Shown: one piece after another, positions 1 to 12,235 of the stretch
Numbering within the stretch: position 1 is the first letter of the stretch
Layout: the number at the start of each line of letters is the position of its first letter
Assembly (NCBI GenBank): GCA_951804985.1
Contig: OX638134.1
Span: forward strand, 81,199,679 to 81,263,678
Direction: 5' to 3'
Length of the DNA stretch: 64,000 bases
Source: Dryomyza anilis
Taxonomy: Eukaryota; Arthropoda; Insecta; Diptera; Dryomyzidae
Notes under the pieces: model-generated
Told to the model about the DNA's origin: nothing
Seen by the model: only the letters and a program-made list of their open reading frames with translations
Databases searched by the model: none
Program-made: the position numbers and the translations under genes

Positions 1-200
1 CCACAATCATTCTAAGAAAATACAGAAAATTTGTAAATTTATTAAACATATCTATGATGATAACCCTATTTTTGTCGCCATAGATATCGTGTTGAAAGTG
101 TTCATTCAAAAAATTTGGTTTTCTTACTCGAATTGTAAAGAACACATAATTCATTTAAAAAATATTTTGAGTATCATAATGAACATTTATTTATATTATT
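1..200. other. AT-rich DNA, no gene seen
   Basis: No splice-bounded coding sequence or RNA gene is visible. The short open frame here runs into the adjacent MITE and has no recognisable product. Confidence 0.5.
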
Positions 201-497
201 TAGGGGCCATTCCACACCAAATCGACCAAAAAAAGTCAAATTTGAGATTTTACCTTTTCGATTTTAATGAAATTTTGGCAACTGATAAAGGGTATTGAGA
301 CATGCTCTAAACATTTTTTTTTTATTTTTTCTGACCACTATTTCCAGAGTAGTAGTTCCTGGAAGTAGTGGTCTGAAAAAATAAAAAAAAAATTGGTTAG
401 TGCATGTCTCAATACCCTTTATCAGTTCCCAAAATTTCATTGAAATCGAAGAAGATGAGTTCCAACCGCTGGTCGATTTGGTGTGGAATGGCCCATA
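201..497. mobile_element. Palindromic MITE with TA target duplication
   Basis: GGGCCATTCCACACCAAATC begins at 204, and its reverse complement ends at 494, giving 24-bp perfect terminal inverted repeats. The inverted symmetry continues inward to a centre near 350 (the arms carry CATTGAGACATG-like and CATGTCTCAATACCC-like sequence). TA dinucleotides flank both ends (201-202 and 496-497), as for Tc1/mariner-type insertion. There is no coding capacity. It is a full-length foldback MITE of about 293 bp; family assignment is inference. Confidence 0.8.
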
Positions 498-2764
498 GAA
501 TTTAAAAATTATCGTCGAATGCTTTGCATAGAACTTATTATTTTTTGTATCATTTCAAATTCAAAACCGAATAATGTATTTTAATTTTATTTAAACAGTA
601 GACTTCTCAAAATACTTCTAAATATGATAATTATTTTAAAGAGTCCAATGTGTAAGTGCTTCCAAAATATTACTGCATGTGCCTCCAAAATATTACAAAT
701 GTTCCTCAAGAGCCAAAATTTATGATTCAATTTTCTGAGCATTCATAAATAAATCATGTGTCATATTTTGAAAAGCAATCTTAAATCCGAAGTTCTTGTA
801 AATACTATTTTTGGGTACCTTTTTTTATCAGAAAACTTTTTAATTATTTAAAACTCGCTCAAGTGAACCTATCCCTGACTGTTGTAGAAAATATCTCCCC
901 ACTCCATGTTTCGATCATATTATAACAAAACGAAGGTTTATATTTTTTTTACAAAGAATTGTATGAGTAAAGTATGGAATGCACTATAAGAAACACATGT
1001 TATAAAATCTATTGGTACAAAATCTACATACTGGCAAAACTCGACCCTACTAGAAATGTATTTAAAATAATTCAAATTAAACAAATAACTAAATTTTAGA
1101 CTACAAGAAAACGAAAGGTGGATATTATACAGAAAATTCTTACTAAAACACTATAGGATTTTGTTCCTGTTGGCATTTTATATAGGTGGCATTATAGAAT
1201 TCAGGATATTTTAAAGAGGTGGCTTTTATTTTGAATGTATTTTCAAAATTCTATTTCAAGTATGACATAATAATGAACTGAACATGATTTTTCAAATAAA
1301 ACAAAAAATGTATTCAGTCCTAAATTGAATAATTTTCCACCCGGAATGTTTATTTGGTGACCTTTATTTTATAGAATTGTGACATTTATAAAGTCGTTAA
1401 AATTGAGGAATATTAGGGAGGTTCTTTAATGAGAAATAGGTGAAATAATAAATGTAAATAAAATGTATCAAATCTAGATACAAGTCAGATAAAAGTCATC
1501 AAATACATTTTTATGAAAATCGTAAATTTCAACTTTATTGGTAATTATTATAAAAAGTAATTGATACCTTTTTAAAGTTGAAATGCCAAATGATAAATTC
1601 ATATTTTCTTATCATTTACAAATATTAAACTCATCGATCATAAATTGAAAGATATATAAAGGTTTTTGTAAAGGAACAACTGGCATTTTGAAAATGTAAT
1701 TGAAGAGTTTTAGTTGTTTTACAACGACGATATATAAGCCATGTTTTAAATTAAATAAAGCGAATTTATTATTATTTAATTTATAGTTTAATAAAAAATA
1801 AAAAAAAATATAAATAGTATTAATTTTAATTTTATAGATATGTATTTAAATAAAACGACTATGTGGGAAAAAACTTCTCAAAAAGTATTCAAATTATCTT
1901 TTATATTTCTATAATTTGTTTTTTTTTTATATTTTTATGGTCAATTTTTGAAAATATTTTAAAAATTTCGTGTATAATAAAATTTGTATGACAAAGTTCC
2001 ACCATTGTTTCCAAATTAAAATCAAATATTTAGCTTTTCTAAACACTAATTTAAAATGTCGAAATTATTTGGAGGAACCTGGTATTTTTATAACGCAATA
2101 TCGTTTAAAAAATTTGTTAAACTAATTAAATACCTATTAAAATTTTGAATAACTCCAATCAATTCGATGCCATTCAGCTACCTGTTTTAATGATTGCCAA
2201 ATCATAGGCATTATATCAAAATAATCAATCTAATTAGTCAACATATTTTAGCATTTATCTCTTATTTTGCATATCCAAGCACTGCCTACCATTCACAACT
2301 CGAGACATTTACGTGAAAAATCTATTGTATTTCAGTAGTGATAAAAAAAAACACATGTGCAAAAAAAATTAATAAAAATATTAGACAAATATAAACAACA
2401 TCATACAAACTGCCAAAATTAGGTGACCTACTTTTGGATTTTTTTTTTCATATTATTTGATTGTGTGTCACTGTTTAAATTTGCGATAGAGAGAGCTTTT
2501 CGTTTGGTGCGGTGCGGTTCGTCCGTCTTTGTGTTATCAATTCTACTACTTTGGTTTATAGTATTTATTCATAGGCAGGGTATCTACTTTAATAAAAAAA
2601 AGCTTATATTTTTTGTTTATTTTGTTATTCTTCTAGGCCTTTAAAAAATATTTGATAAAATGTAATTTATACAATAGAAAACGTATTTAGTCAAAATTAT
2701 TGAATGCGAAATATTTGAAAATGTTATTCATCGTAACGATATGTATTGTAATCATAAAATATAA
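498..2764. other. AT-rich intergenic DNA, no gene
   Basis: I see no coding exon, RNA gene or promoter with paired signals. The only structure is a degraded transposon copy at 1491-1733. The open frame at 2423-2644 is a T-rich low-complexity translation. Confidence 0.6.
1491..1733. mobile_element. Degraded MITE related to copies at 13.7 and 14.8 kb
   Basis: The left side AAAGTCATCAAATACATTTT and the right side ending ACAACGACGATAT match the two ends of the inverted-repeat element at 13727-13957. Internal stretches such as the TTTTTAAAGTTGAAAT and GGCATTTTGAAAATGTA motifs occur in the same order. The terminal symmetry is eroded, so this is an old copy. Confidence 0.5.
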
Positions 2765-2899
2765 ATAAAGAGATTTAATATGTTTTAGAAAAAGGTTCTC
2801 AGATCAGATTTTTTTGAGTAGAACATTTAAACACATCGCAAACCACCTTGCAATCGATAACCTGATCTGGGAAACCTTTTTCTAGAACATATTAACCTA
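2765..2899. repeat. Inverted repeat, MITE-like, with a nearby third arm
   Basis: TTTAATATGTTTTAGAAAAAGG at the left is mirrored by CCTTTTTCTAGAACATATTAA at the right, followed inward by CAGATCAG and CTGATCTG. A third arm with the same motifs (TCAATATGTTTTTGATAAAGG, then CAGATCAGATCAGG) lies at about 2990-3045, just before the 19-bp array. Confidence 0.5.
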
Positions 2900-3120
2900 A
2901 AACTTACGTTTCGATATTTCTTTCTATTTTCGAAATAACGATACTAAATTTTTATTCTCGACAACATTTTCAAATTTAATACAAAAATATTAATAAAGAG
3001 GGTCAATATGTTTTTGATAAAGGTTTCCCAGATCAGATCAGGAAATATGAAAATAAAATAGTTTTTTTTTTTCAAAAAGTGAAAATTTTGTAAATATTTA
3101 AATTAGTTTAAATTTTAATT

Positions 3121-4745
3121 CTTAGTCAAAAATTGTATTTTTAGTGAAAACTAGAATTTTTAGTGAAAATTTGAATTTTTAGTGAAAATTTGAATTTTTA
3201 GTGAAAATTTAAATTTTTAGTGAAAATTTTAATTTTTAGTGAAAATTTGAATTTTAAGTGAAAAATTGAATTTTTAGTATAAAATTGAATTATTAGTGAA
3301 AAATTGAATTTTTAGTGCAAAATTGAATATTTAGAGAAAAATTAAATTTTTAGTGAAAAATTGAATTTTTAGTGAAAAATTGAATTTTTAGTGAAAAATT
3401 GAATTTTTAGTGAAAAATTGAATTTTTACTGAAATTTTTAATTTTTATTGAAAAATTGAATTTTTAGTGAAAAATTAATTTTTAGTGAAAAATTGAATTT
3501 TTAGTGAAAATTAGAATTTTTAGTGAAAATTTGAATTTTTAGTGAAAATTTGAATTTTTAGTGAAAATTTAAATTTTTAGTGAAAATTTTAATTTTTAGT
3601 GAAAATTTGAATTTTAAGTGAAAAATTGAATTTTTAGTATAAAATTGAATTATTAGTGAAAAATTGAATTTTTAGTGCAAAATTGAATATTTAGAGAAAA
3701 ATTAAATTTTTAGTGAAAAATTGAATTTTTAGTGAAAAATTGAATTTTTAGTGAAAAATTGAATTTTTACTGAAATTTTTAATTTTTATTGAAAAATTGA
3801 ATTTTTAGTGAAAAATTAATTTTTAGTGAAAAATTAATTTTTAGTGAAAAATTGAATTTTTAGTGAAAAATTGAATTTTTAGTGAAAAAATTAATTTTTA
3901 GTGAAAAAATTAATTTTTAGTGAAAAATTTAATTTTTAGTGAAAATTTGAATTTTTAGTGAAAAATTGAATTTTTAATGCAAAATTGAATTTTTAGTGAA
4001 AAAATGAATTTTTAGTGAAAAATTGAATTTTTAGTGAAAAATTGAATTTTTAGTGAAAAATTGAATTTTTAGTGAAAAATTGAATTTTTAGTGAAAAATT
4101 GAATTTTTAGTGAAAAATTGAATTTTTAGTGAAAAATTGAATTTTTAGTGAAAAATTGAATTTTTAGTGAAAAATTGAATTTTTAGTGAAAAATTGAATT
4201 ATTAGTGAAAAATTGAATTTTTAGTGAAAAATTGAATTTTTAGTGAAAAATTGAATTTTTAGTGAAAAATTGAATTTTTAGTGAAAAATTGAATTTTTAG
4301 TGAAAAATTGAATTTTTAGTGACGAATTGAATTTTTAGTGAACATCTTAAATTTTAGTTAAAAAATTTAATTTTTAGTGAAAAATTGAATATTTAGTGAA
4401 AAATTTTAAAAATTGAATTTTTAGTGGAAAATTGAATTTTCAGTGAAAAATTGAATTTTTAGTGGAAAATTGAATTTTCAGTGAAAAATTGAATTTTTAG
4501 TGAAAAATTGAATAATTTAGTGAAAAATTGAATTTTTAGTGAAAAATTGAATTTTTAGTGAAAAATTGAATTTTTTTTGAAAAATTGAATTTTTTGTGAA
4601 AAATTGAATTTTTTGTGAAAAATTGAATTTTTAATGGAAAATGAATTTTAGTGAAAAATTGAATTTTTAGTGAAAAATTGAATTTTTATTGAAAAATTTA
4701 ATAGTGAAAATTTGAATTTTTAGTGAAAAATTGAATTGTTATTGA
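3121..4745. repeat. 19-bp minisatellite array 1 with higher-order duplication
   Basis: Tandem copies of a 19-bp unit (TTTTTAGTGAAAAATTGAA) with single-base variants and occasional unit loss, about 85 units. Positions 3181-3404 recur almost exactly 360 bp downstream at 3541-3764, including the rare variants TTTTTAGTATAAAATTGAA and TTTAGTGCAAAATTGAA. This indicates a recent duplication of a block of about 19 units. The same monomer forms arrays at 12.8, 18.1, 51.7 and 62.3 kb. Confidence 0.92.
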
Positions 4746-5427
4746 TAAATATTAAGCCATAAAGTTCGTTTTATATAGTTATCACAAAATTATAATTATG
4801 TGTAAAACATAGATATTACTCAAATAAAACTAGATTATAATAAATTTTTTGCATTCGGTTTTATTTTTTGTTTTTTTTTTTATTGGCACGCTTATTATGG
4901 AATTCGTTGAATTTAAAATAGATTCTCGTATTAAGACGGCGACATTACTATAAAATATTCTTTAATAGCATTATTATAAGTAGTAGTAGTAACTAGTTTT
5001 TCAAATAGTGTCTAACGTATTAATGTCCAATATCGAAAAGAAAAATAGCGAAAAAATCCCATCAACTATTTGCATATTTTATTTTGATTGTGCGTTCACG
5101 GAAGTTGAATTTCTCGATCGTGAAACGATTGGTACAAACGTCTCGACGACTGAGTGTGTCTTTATAATGTATTGCGGTCAATGTCGCCGTGTTTTTATTT
5201 TTTTAATTAACATTATTAGCAAAATAAGAAATGTCTTAAACACTATTGATTCTTCTTCCGCTAATCAATAGAAAAACGCGCTTCCTAAAGTTTTGTTTAT
5301 TTGTTTTAAAGATTTTTTTTTTTTGAAAATCAGTTTATAGTTTTTCATTTTATAGTCGAACGATTTAAAAACAGTTGCGCAGTTTTAAACTCAGAAATAA
5401 AAACATGTTAAAAGTCATTCAATGGTT
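4746..5427. other. AT-rich intergenic DNA, no gene
   Basis: Nothing with coding structure. An 87-codon open frame at 5008-5271 has no homology I recognise, and no splice signals or promoter accompany it. Confidence 0.5.
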
Positions 5428-5441
5428 TACTACTTGATTTA

Positions 5442-5741
5442 TAATAATAATAGTTTGGCACTACAGTCCTATAAGAACTTAGGCCGAATTCTCTCACCAT
5501 TTTGAGCTGTGCGTGTTATATTTGTACTCAAAGTCGTGGGACCTACAGTTTATTGACGAATCCGAACGGCGGGTGAGACCTTTTCATAGGTTTTACTCTC
5601 GTAGGTTTACCATTTACTGCCGAGAGGTAGCGTGGCATGGAAAAATGTTTCTATGAAAAAATGTTGTTAGTCCCAGTCCAGGCTTGAACCGAAAACCTTT
5701 CGGCTCGCAGTCTAGCGCACTAACCACTGAGCTACCGCGGC
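5442..5741 (-). mobile_element. tRNA-derived SINE, copy 1
   Basis: Read on the minus strand from 5741, the element starts TAGCCGCGGTAGCTCAGTGG, which contains a pol III A box (TAGCTCAGTGG), and continues to a B box (GGTTCAAGCCT). A roughly 200-bp tRNA-unrelated body and a tail of ATT repeats follow. A 14-bp target-site duplication TACTACTTGATTTA flanks it at 5428-5441 and 5742-5755 (one or two bases may belong to the element). It is clearly homologous, in opposite orientation, to the copy at 21212-21518. The duplication and simple tail imply L1-type target-primed retrotransposition. Confidence 0.88.
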
Positions 5742-5990
5742 TACTACTTGATTTAAGATAATCAAAATAAATTATTTCCATATAAACTCAAAATAGCACT
5801 ATAGCCATATTTCTACTTCCAATCAAAATTGCATAGGATGAGCTTTAAATCCTATAGAAATAATTCCTTTTCGGAATTCGTTTTTCAGTACAAAATAAAA
5901 ATATTTCATACGAATCCGTTCTAGTTCTCTGTACCAAATTCAATACGATTTTTGATTTTGTAGGTTGGAATATCTATGGAGAGTTAATAT

Positions 5991-6174
5991 CAGGACATCC
6001 CTAGTCAACTTTTTTCTAAAGTCACGGATTAGTTCCGTGAGTTTTTTCAACCATTAAGAAGAGTATCAGGTCCCTAAAACCCTACATCCCCTTACTCCAT
6101 ATGACAAGAAATAACAAATCAATGATAAATTCTACTAGGAATGGGTTAAATTTCGACTAGGGATGTCCTTGCGT
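5991..6174. mobile_element. Short MITE-like inverted-repeat element
   Basis: The left end CAGGACATCCCTAGTC is mirrored by GACTAGGGATGTCCTTG at the right, about 15-16 bp of terminal inverted repeat around roughly 180 bp. It has no coding capacity. Target duplication is not clear. Confidence 0.55.
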
Positions 6175-8180
6175 TCAGTACTTATCAATCGTATATTGTA
6201 GTATTAATTGGTATTTATCGTTTAATGAATAAAATTTCTCCTTACGATTATTTCTTTCGGAATTCCATAAAAAATGACTACAAAATTCGATTCCATTCTG
6301 ATTCTAACTGCATTCTCAGTTTAATTTAATAGCTGGTTTAGTTTACCATAAGCAATTTATTTTTTATCTTGAATAATAAAAATAAAAACAATTCAAAAAA
6401 TTTTCAAAAATAATGAATTTTCGAGTTTATATTCAAATAACTTGGAACCGAATTAGAATATGGAAATTCCTTCGTATATTAAAATTTGACTGAGCAATTA
6501 AGAGACAATTTTAAAGTTTTTTTTTTGAAAATCACCTTGTATAGTTCTATAATTTTTGTATTCTATAAAGTCCTAAAAAAATGTCCTAAAATTACGAATT
6601 CAGTTCTCTTAAAAACGTTACAAATAGAAAAATCTGAGTATGCAGTAAGAATCAGTACTCTCGTATAATATAAAAATGATATGCGGAATGTCGATACACA
6701 AAAATTTTTGGGAAGTAATATATTTCCTATTGATTTCTGGGCATGGTATTTTTGGTATAGCAATTTGTTTTTAGTGCATATATTAAATATATTTATACAA
6801 ATTTATTATTAACTAAAAACCGATAAAATTCTAAATATTCCCTATAAAAAAAAAACAAAAGTATTGCAACTCATAGGTGTCATCAATTGAAGTCATATTG
6901 CAGTTAATTTTATAATTACCAAATGTCGACGTCGTCGTTGTCACAAAGTAGGTGCCTCAAAACTGTGTCAGTATTTTATGTAAAATTGCTATCTACTAAA
7001 AAAAAAAATAATAATAACCAACAACTGTGTGCTCTAATTTTACACAAAATCACTAACGTCAGCATTTTATTAATGAGGTTAAACTTTAAATTACAATAAA
7101 AATTAATACAAACAATATTTTGTGTAAATGCTTAAAATGCATTTTGTGTTAATACGTTGCTGTTGTTTTTTTTTAGTTGTAAATAATTCCATGTGTAAAT
7201 GACGCAATGTAAATGGGTTTTAGTTTAAAAGGTTTTTTTCATTTTTGATTTTTATTACTTTTTAAATTTGAATTTGTAATAAGGGGCGCATTAATAAACA
7301 CTTAGTAACACCATGTCCCTGACCTATCCATTTCACAAAAAAAAAAGATAACAGTTTCAGAATAAAAAAAAAGGTTTTTCAATATTTTGTGTGTGTCTTT
7401 ATATTCGTTTTTATCAGTTCTTAAACATTTATTTTGCCATTCAATATAAACGGCTAGATGTCAAAGGAATTTTCATTAGTTCTAATTAGTTCTAACAAAC
7501 AGTTCTCATTATTTTATAGCTTCAACTATTTTTAACATTTTTTAGATTATTTTTTTTTAGTTAATTATCACGAACACATTAGATTCGCAAAAATTATCAA
7601 AAGAAAGGTTTTACTCAATATTCAGTTTATTTTTGATTAATCAGAACATTGCTTAATCAATTAATCAGAATTCTGATTAATCAAAAATGTGATTAATTGA
7701 TTAATCATCATATTGATTAAACAGAATATCTGATTAACAAACTCTGTGACGTAAAATATTTTACAATACTTTACTACATGGTACTTTAATATTTAAAACA
7801 CTCCCAGACAAAATTTAGCAGTTCGAGCCATGTTATAAATTTTATTTCGAAAGATTTTAAACCTACTAATGTGGTATCTCCCCTAAAATGCCATAAAATA
7901 AAATGAAATGTCCTAATGTATTTTTCTCCAAAACTGCTATGTATTTGTCGAAAATATATCCAAACTATTTCTGAAAAATGCCAATAATTTCTATCGGAAA
8001 TAAATTTGAACACGAATTCTTTATTCCGAAAATAATGTGTTAAGAAATTTTAGTTTTCGTTCGGAAGAAAATTATTCTATGAACTATTTATAAGAAATGT
8101 ATCTTTCAATTTTCAACATTTTAGAGTTGAGCTATTACAGAAGTATTACATTTAATTTTTATCAATGGTATAAACTACAA
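6175..8180. other. AT-rich intergenic DNA with an ATTAATC cluster
   Basis: No gene is supported. Open frames at 6486-6763 and 7786-8013 are AT-rich translations on both strands. Positions about 7618-7736 contain repeated GATTAATCA/TGATTAATC motifs related to the elements at 23.0 and 31.4 kb. Confidence 0.55.
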
Positions 8181-8633
8181 CCACACACTGAAAATTGATA
8201 AAATGCAGCAACAAACTAAATTGCCCTACCGAATAATTCGATTGCGGCAACAACCTCTTAATTCGGTTGTGGCGACATCTCAGTCTGTGGTCATGTAGTT
8301 GTGGCAACCTCCAAGTCGGTGAGCATGAGGTAGTGGCAAGTATGTATTCTTAATTGTTAGTAAAAAAAAACTGGCAACCGAACTGCTGATAGACATGATG
8401 TTGCCGTTTGTCATTTATTTTGTTGATACAATAACGTTTTGGCAGAAAGAAAAATGTAATCATGCGGTTACAGCAACCGAAAGTGCAGTAGCGCGGACTA
8501 ACATTTGGGTTGTAGTAAAATAAGGCACGTTCATTTTAATGACATGAGGTTACAACAAATGTATTTCGGTTGCAACATTGAAACGTTGGTCCAATTACAT
8601 CCAATGCCAAAGGAGGATTTTTCTGTGTGTAGG
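8180..8633. mobile_element. Possible MITE with short ends
   Basis: CACACTGAAAA at the left and TTTTCTGTGTG at the right could be short imperfect terminal inverted repeats around a 450-bp segment of higher GC content (CGGTTGTGGCAAC-type motifs) than its surroundings. No target duplication is evident. Confidence 0.3.
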
Positions 8634-9216
8634 CATATTAAAGTGTAAACGTAACTAAATTTTCGTTATTTAAAATAGCGATCCGATATTTTTAAAATGA
8701 CTTCAATAATATCAGAGTGACAGACATGCATAAAAAAGTAGTACTTCTATATAATTTCAAATTTAAATAATTGAGCTGGTTACAACTTTCCAAATAAATT
8801 AATTTAAAATTGTAATTCATTTCAAATTCTTTATTCCAGTTTTTACAATAAGCTTAAATTGTCATAAGAAAATAAAAATTAAAATCAATTTATGTTTTAA
8901 TAAATTTTATTTTAATCGAAAGTAAATGTTTAAAAATCACTTTCGATCAAAATGTCCGTTTGATGTTCGTCTAAGTACATACATTTTTGTATTTCCCATC
9001 TCGTTTTTGATTTTTATTGACGATTTGATATCGTATAAAATTAAAATTGTTTTAAATTTTTATGTAAACTTTATATATAAGGAATACATTGAATGGATGA
9101 TTAAGTGGTTAGAATTTTGCATACAAATTGTGATAGAAATGAATAATTCGAAAAGTCAGTTTCAGAAATGAAAATTATTTTAATGACCAGAATTGTAATG
9201 TACTTTTTTCATAGAA

Positions 9217-9602
9217 TTTCGGAGCGAAGCTATACTTAGAAAAAATACTATAAAATCAATAGTTTCTTGCTATTGAAATTAGTCAATAGTATAAACTATT
9301 AATTTAAAAGGTAAATACCATCAAATGCTACAAAATACTATTAAATTGTTTTTGATTTTATATGAAAATATAAAAATTTCGGAGCAATGCTACACTTAGA
9401 AAAAATACTATAAAATCAATAGTTTCTTGCTATTGAAATTAGTCAATAGGATAAACTATTAATTTAAAAGGTAAATACCATCAAATGCTACAAAATACTA
9501 TTAAATTGTTTTTGATTTTATATGAAAATATTTATTTTTTGTATACTATTGAATCAATAACTGTCCTATTGACCAATTTTAATAGGATTTTTTCTGAGTG
9601 TA
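9217..9602. repeat. Tandem 160-bp duplication of a MITE arm
   Basis: A segment beginning TTCGGAGCGAAGCTA at 9217 is repeated from about 9377 (TTCGGAGCAATGCTA) with few differences. Both copies contain the CTTAGAAAAAATACTAT and TAGTCAATAG motifs of the TACACCCAGAAAA MITE family. The second copy continues to TTTTTTCTGAGTGTA at 9602, resembling that family's other terminus. Confidence 0.7.
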
Positions 9603-9985
9603 GGTAGAAAACAAGTAAATAAATTTAGATATTTTAATAAAATGCTATATTAAATTGGCATAAATTTCGCAACGTATGAAAATCAATTAAATGACGTGAA
9701 ATCATTGGTAAATCACATAAGAACCACGTTATTAAACATGGAGATATAAAGCGACAAAGCAGTTAAATATGTTACAGAATTGTAAAATATGATATAGAAT
9801 TTTTGAATTTTGTATAATTTTGCAATAATTTACTGAATATAAGAGATGTTTTTGCGTCTTTTTACATTCTAATGAAGGCTATACAATTATTAGATGGACG
9901 ACTGGACAATATACTCAATATACACTGATTCTTTAACATTTTCGACATATTTTTGGTTATATATTCCGATTTCTATATAGTAACT

Positions 9986-10201
9986 ACACATTAAAAAAAT
10001 ATATCATAAGATCCCATTAAAATTTGTCAATGGGACAGTTATTGTTTCAATAGTAGGTATATAAAAAATAAATATTTTTACAGAGTTTGAAAAATAATTT
10101 TATAGTATTTAATGGGATTTACCTATTGATTAATAGTTAATCCTATTGACTAATTTCAATAGTAAAAACTATTAATTTTATGGTATCTTTTTTTTAGTGT
10201 A
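9986..10201. mobile_element. Degraded TACACCCAGAAAA-family MITE
   Basis: The ends TACACATTAAAAAAA and TTTTTTTTAGTGTA are degenerate forms of the family termini. Internal CCCATTAAAATTTGTCAATGGG and TCAATAGTAGGTA-type sequence matches copies at 14261, 15378 and 15688. Confidence 0.5.
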
Positions 10202-10210
10202 TAAGTTATA

Positions 10211-10991
10211 CATGGGTAATTCCATATGAAATCGACAGGGTTTTTTATTTTTTTTCTTCGATTTTCGTGAAATTTAGTTTATGGCTTTGAATATATAAAA
10301 AAAAAAAATCTAGCTCAAAGTGACGTAAATCGAAAAGTAAAGTTTGAAAACTTAACCAATAAGTTCACGACAAAAATCTAAAAAAAAATATGGATCAATA
10401 ACTAACATAAAATTTAACATATTGATTAGAGATATATATTAGAAATGTTCAGACGTAATTTTGAATAAAGTTTAAAGAGATCAAAAAAGTCATTACGTTA
10501 ATTGCACTTTTAAAATTTTGTTATTGATAAAAAATATGTTATATGCAAAAAATGATTTCTCCCTTATATCAAAAAATACCTCTCCAAATTACAGGCAAAA
10601 AAAAGAACTAATTTTGGATAAAAATTGAGCCAATTCAAAATAGCTGTTTTTGTAGAAATTCGAGTTCGAAAACTTTACAATAATTTACTAATTATAAGTT
10701 GAATTATAAAAAAATAATGTATACCAGAATCATAAACTTAATTCAATTCTTAGCATAATAGACACCAAAAATATCCATTTAGCAACATTATTGACCTAGA
10801 TAATGGCTTTCGAAGTTACCTCTATAAGAAAAAGTTTTATTTTTTTGAGACATCACAATTTTGTGAAATTTTCGAATTTCGAACAAAAAATCAACTTGTA
10901 TTTTTTTTTATGTATATATTCAAAGCCATTAACTAAATTTCAGGAAAATTGAAGAAAAAATTTAAAACCCTGTCGATTGGAATCACCCACA
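10211..10991. mobile_element. Large foldback element, about 780 bp
   Basis: The left ATGGGTAATTCCATATGAAA then TCGACAGGGTTTT is mirrored by AAAACCCTGTCGATTGGAAT then CACCCA at the right. The symmetry extends about 110 bp inward, through GAAATTTAGTTTATGGCTTT and AAAGCCATTAACTAAATTTC. The interior is AT-rich and noncoding. The outer motif resembles the 201-497 MITE (TTCCA...ATCGAC), suggesting related families. Confidence 0.7.
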
Positions 10992-11158
10992 TATCAATCG
11001 ATAAAATGGTGTAGAATGAGTTCCAATATAATAAATTCGGAGCATGAGATAGCCTGATGCCTTCTTCACATTCCATTGAATCCAAAAAAAGGTTTCAATA
11101 TTAAATGAGTGCTTGAGAAAAAAAATACGACTGGATGAAAAACAACAGTGAAACTTAC

Positions 11159-11300
11159 CCCGCAGGGACGAAACTGGGCACGAAAAATAATCCACTTGAG
11201 GCGTTGTTGCGGCGACCGTTGTGGGTGAGCAACAGGTGCTACCACCGGTGGACGAGTGAGCGGCGCGACGCAGCATGCGCACGTTTGCGAATGCGTTGAA
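11159..11300 (-). other. Candidate internal exon of an unidentified minus-strand gene
   Basis: On the minus strand an acceptor (TATTTTTGCGCAG, AG at 11302-11301) precedes 142 nt of much higher GC content, ending at a strong donor (GCGGG|GTAAGT, GT at 11158-11157). Two of three frames are open throughout; the other meets TAG. One frame includes ATG CTG CGT CGC about 25 nt in. The product is not recognised. It may be a 5' untranslated or first coding exon of a gene extending left, possibly preceded by a 5' exon from the islands at 12 or 17 kb. No downstream exon was found in 1-11 kb. Confidence 0.4.
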
Positions 11301-11449
11301 CTGCGCAAAAATATGGTTTATTCTTAAGTTGAAAACATTTATTTTTAAAAAATTTTCAAAAAAATTATGTATTTTTTTTTTTTAACACATTACAAGAACG
11401 TTGTACTTTTTGGTTGCTTTTGATTGAAATAAAAAATAATTCGATTAAA

Positions 11450-12235
11450 GTCAACACAGAGAAAAAAGAACAGAATCTGAATTGAAAAGGCGCGCGGCGA
11501 ACTGTATTTGTTGTATTTATTGTGTTGTTGTTTTTATTGTTGTTGTTGTGCGCAAGGGAATGTCCGCAAGTGCATTAACCCGTTGTTGTAATTTTATTTT
11601 GTTTTTTTTTTTTAATTAATATTATTAAAAATTGTTGTTGTTTATATTTTGGAACTCGGAAGATATTTTATTGATGATGAAGCAAAAGAGCACTGAGCAC
11701 TCGGAGACTGAGCACGGCACGGATCACGGCACGGCAACACGCAGCGCAAATTGCACAGGGTTTATTGGCGGTCGGCTGTGGATGGTGTTGCTGTTTTTGT
11801 TGTAGCTGTTGTTGTTACTGCTACTATTGACCCCACGAATGTGTTGTGTCGTGTGCCTCGTAACGTTTATGCTGATGATGACGACGACGACGATGACACC
11901 GAACGACGTTCGCGGGCGGGCAACGTCGCAAGTTCAGCCACCCCTTCTTTTTCACGCACACAGCTTTGATTCATACTTCGTTCGAAACACTTTCGGCAAA
12001 AACGCGATCAATCAGAGTTGCAGCCGCAGCAGCAGCGGCGGCGGCGACGAATGACGAACAAACAAATGAATCGCGGACTGCAGTGCAGTAGCAGTTGAAA
12101 CAACGCAACAGTGGCAAAAGCAGCGACGGCTGCAGCAGCAGGTAAACGAACTTTTCCTTGAGCAGCGCAGCGCACTGAATACTGCGGTGTGTTAGTGGCG
12201 GTGGAGGGGGAACAGGAGCAGGGCGCTGTTTTAAT
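11450..12235. promoter_or_regulatory. GC/CpG-richer island, candidate promoter and 5' exon
   Basis: This stretch stands out from its AT-rich surroundings: CAG, CGG and GACGAC repeats, many CpG dinucleotides, and several TCAGT initiator-like motifs on the minus strand. A plus-strand donor-like CAGCAGCAG|GTAAAC occurs at about 12140. Such composition is typical of 5' leaders of large insect genes. Open frames exist on both strands through repeat content, and none is convincing as protein. Confidence 0.35.

Noticed and set aside
3121..4745. CRISPR-like array
   Set aside because: Units are contiguous tandem copies without unique spacers, in an insect genome. It is a minisatellite.
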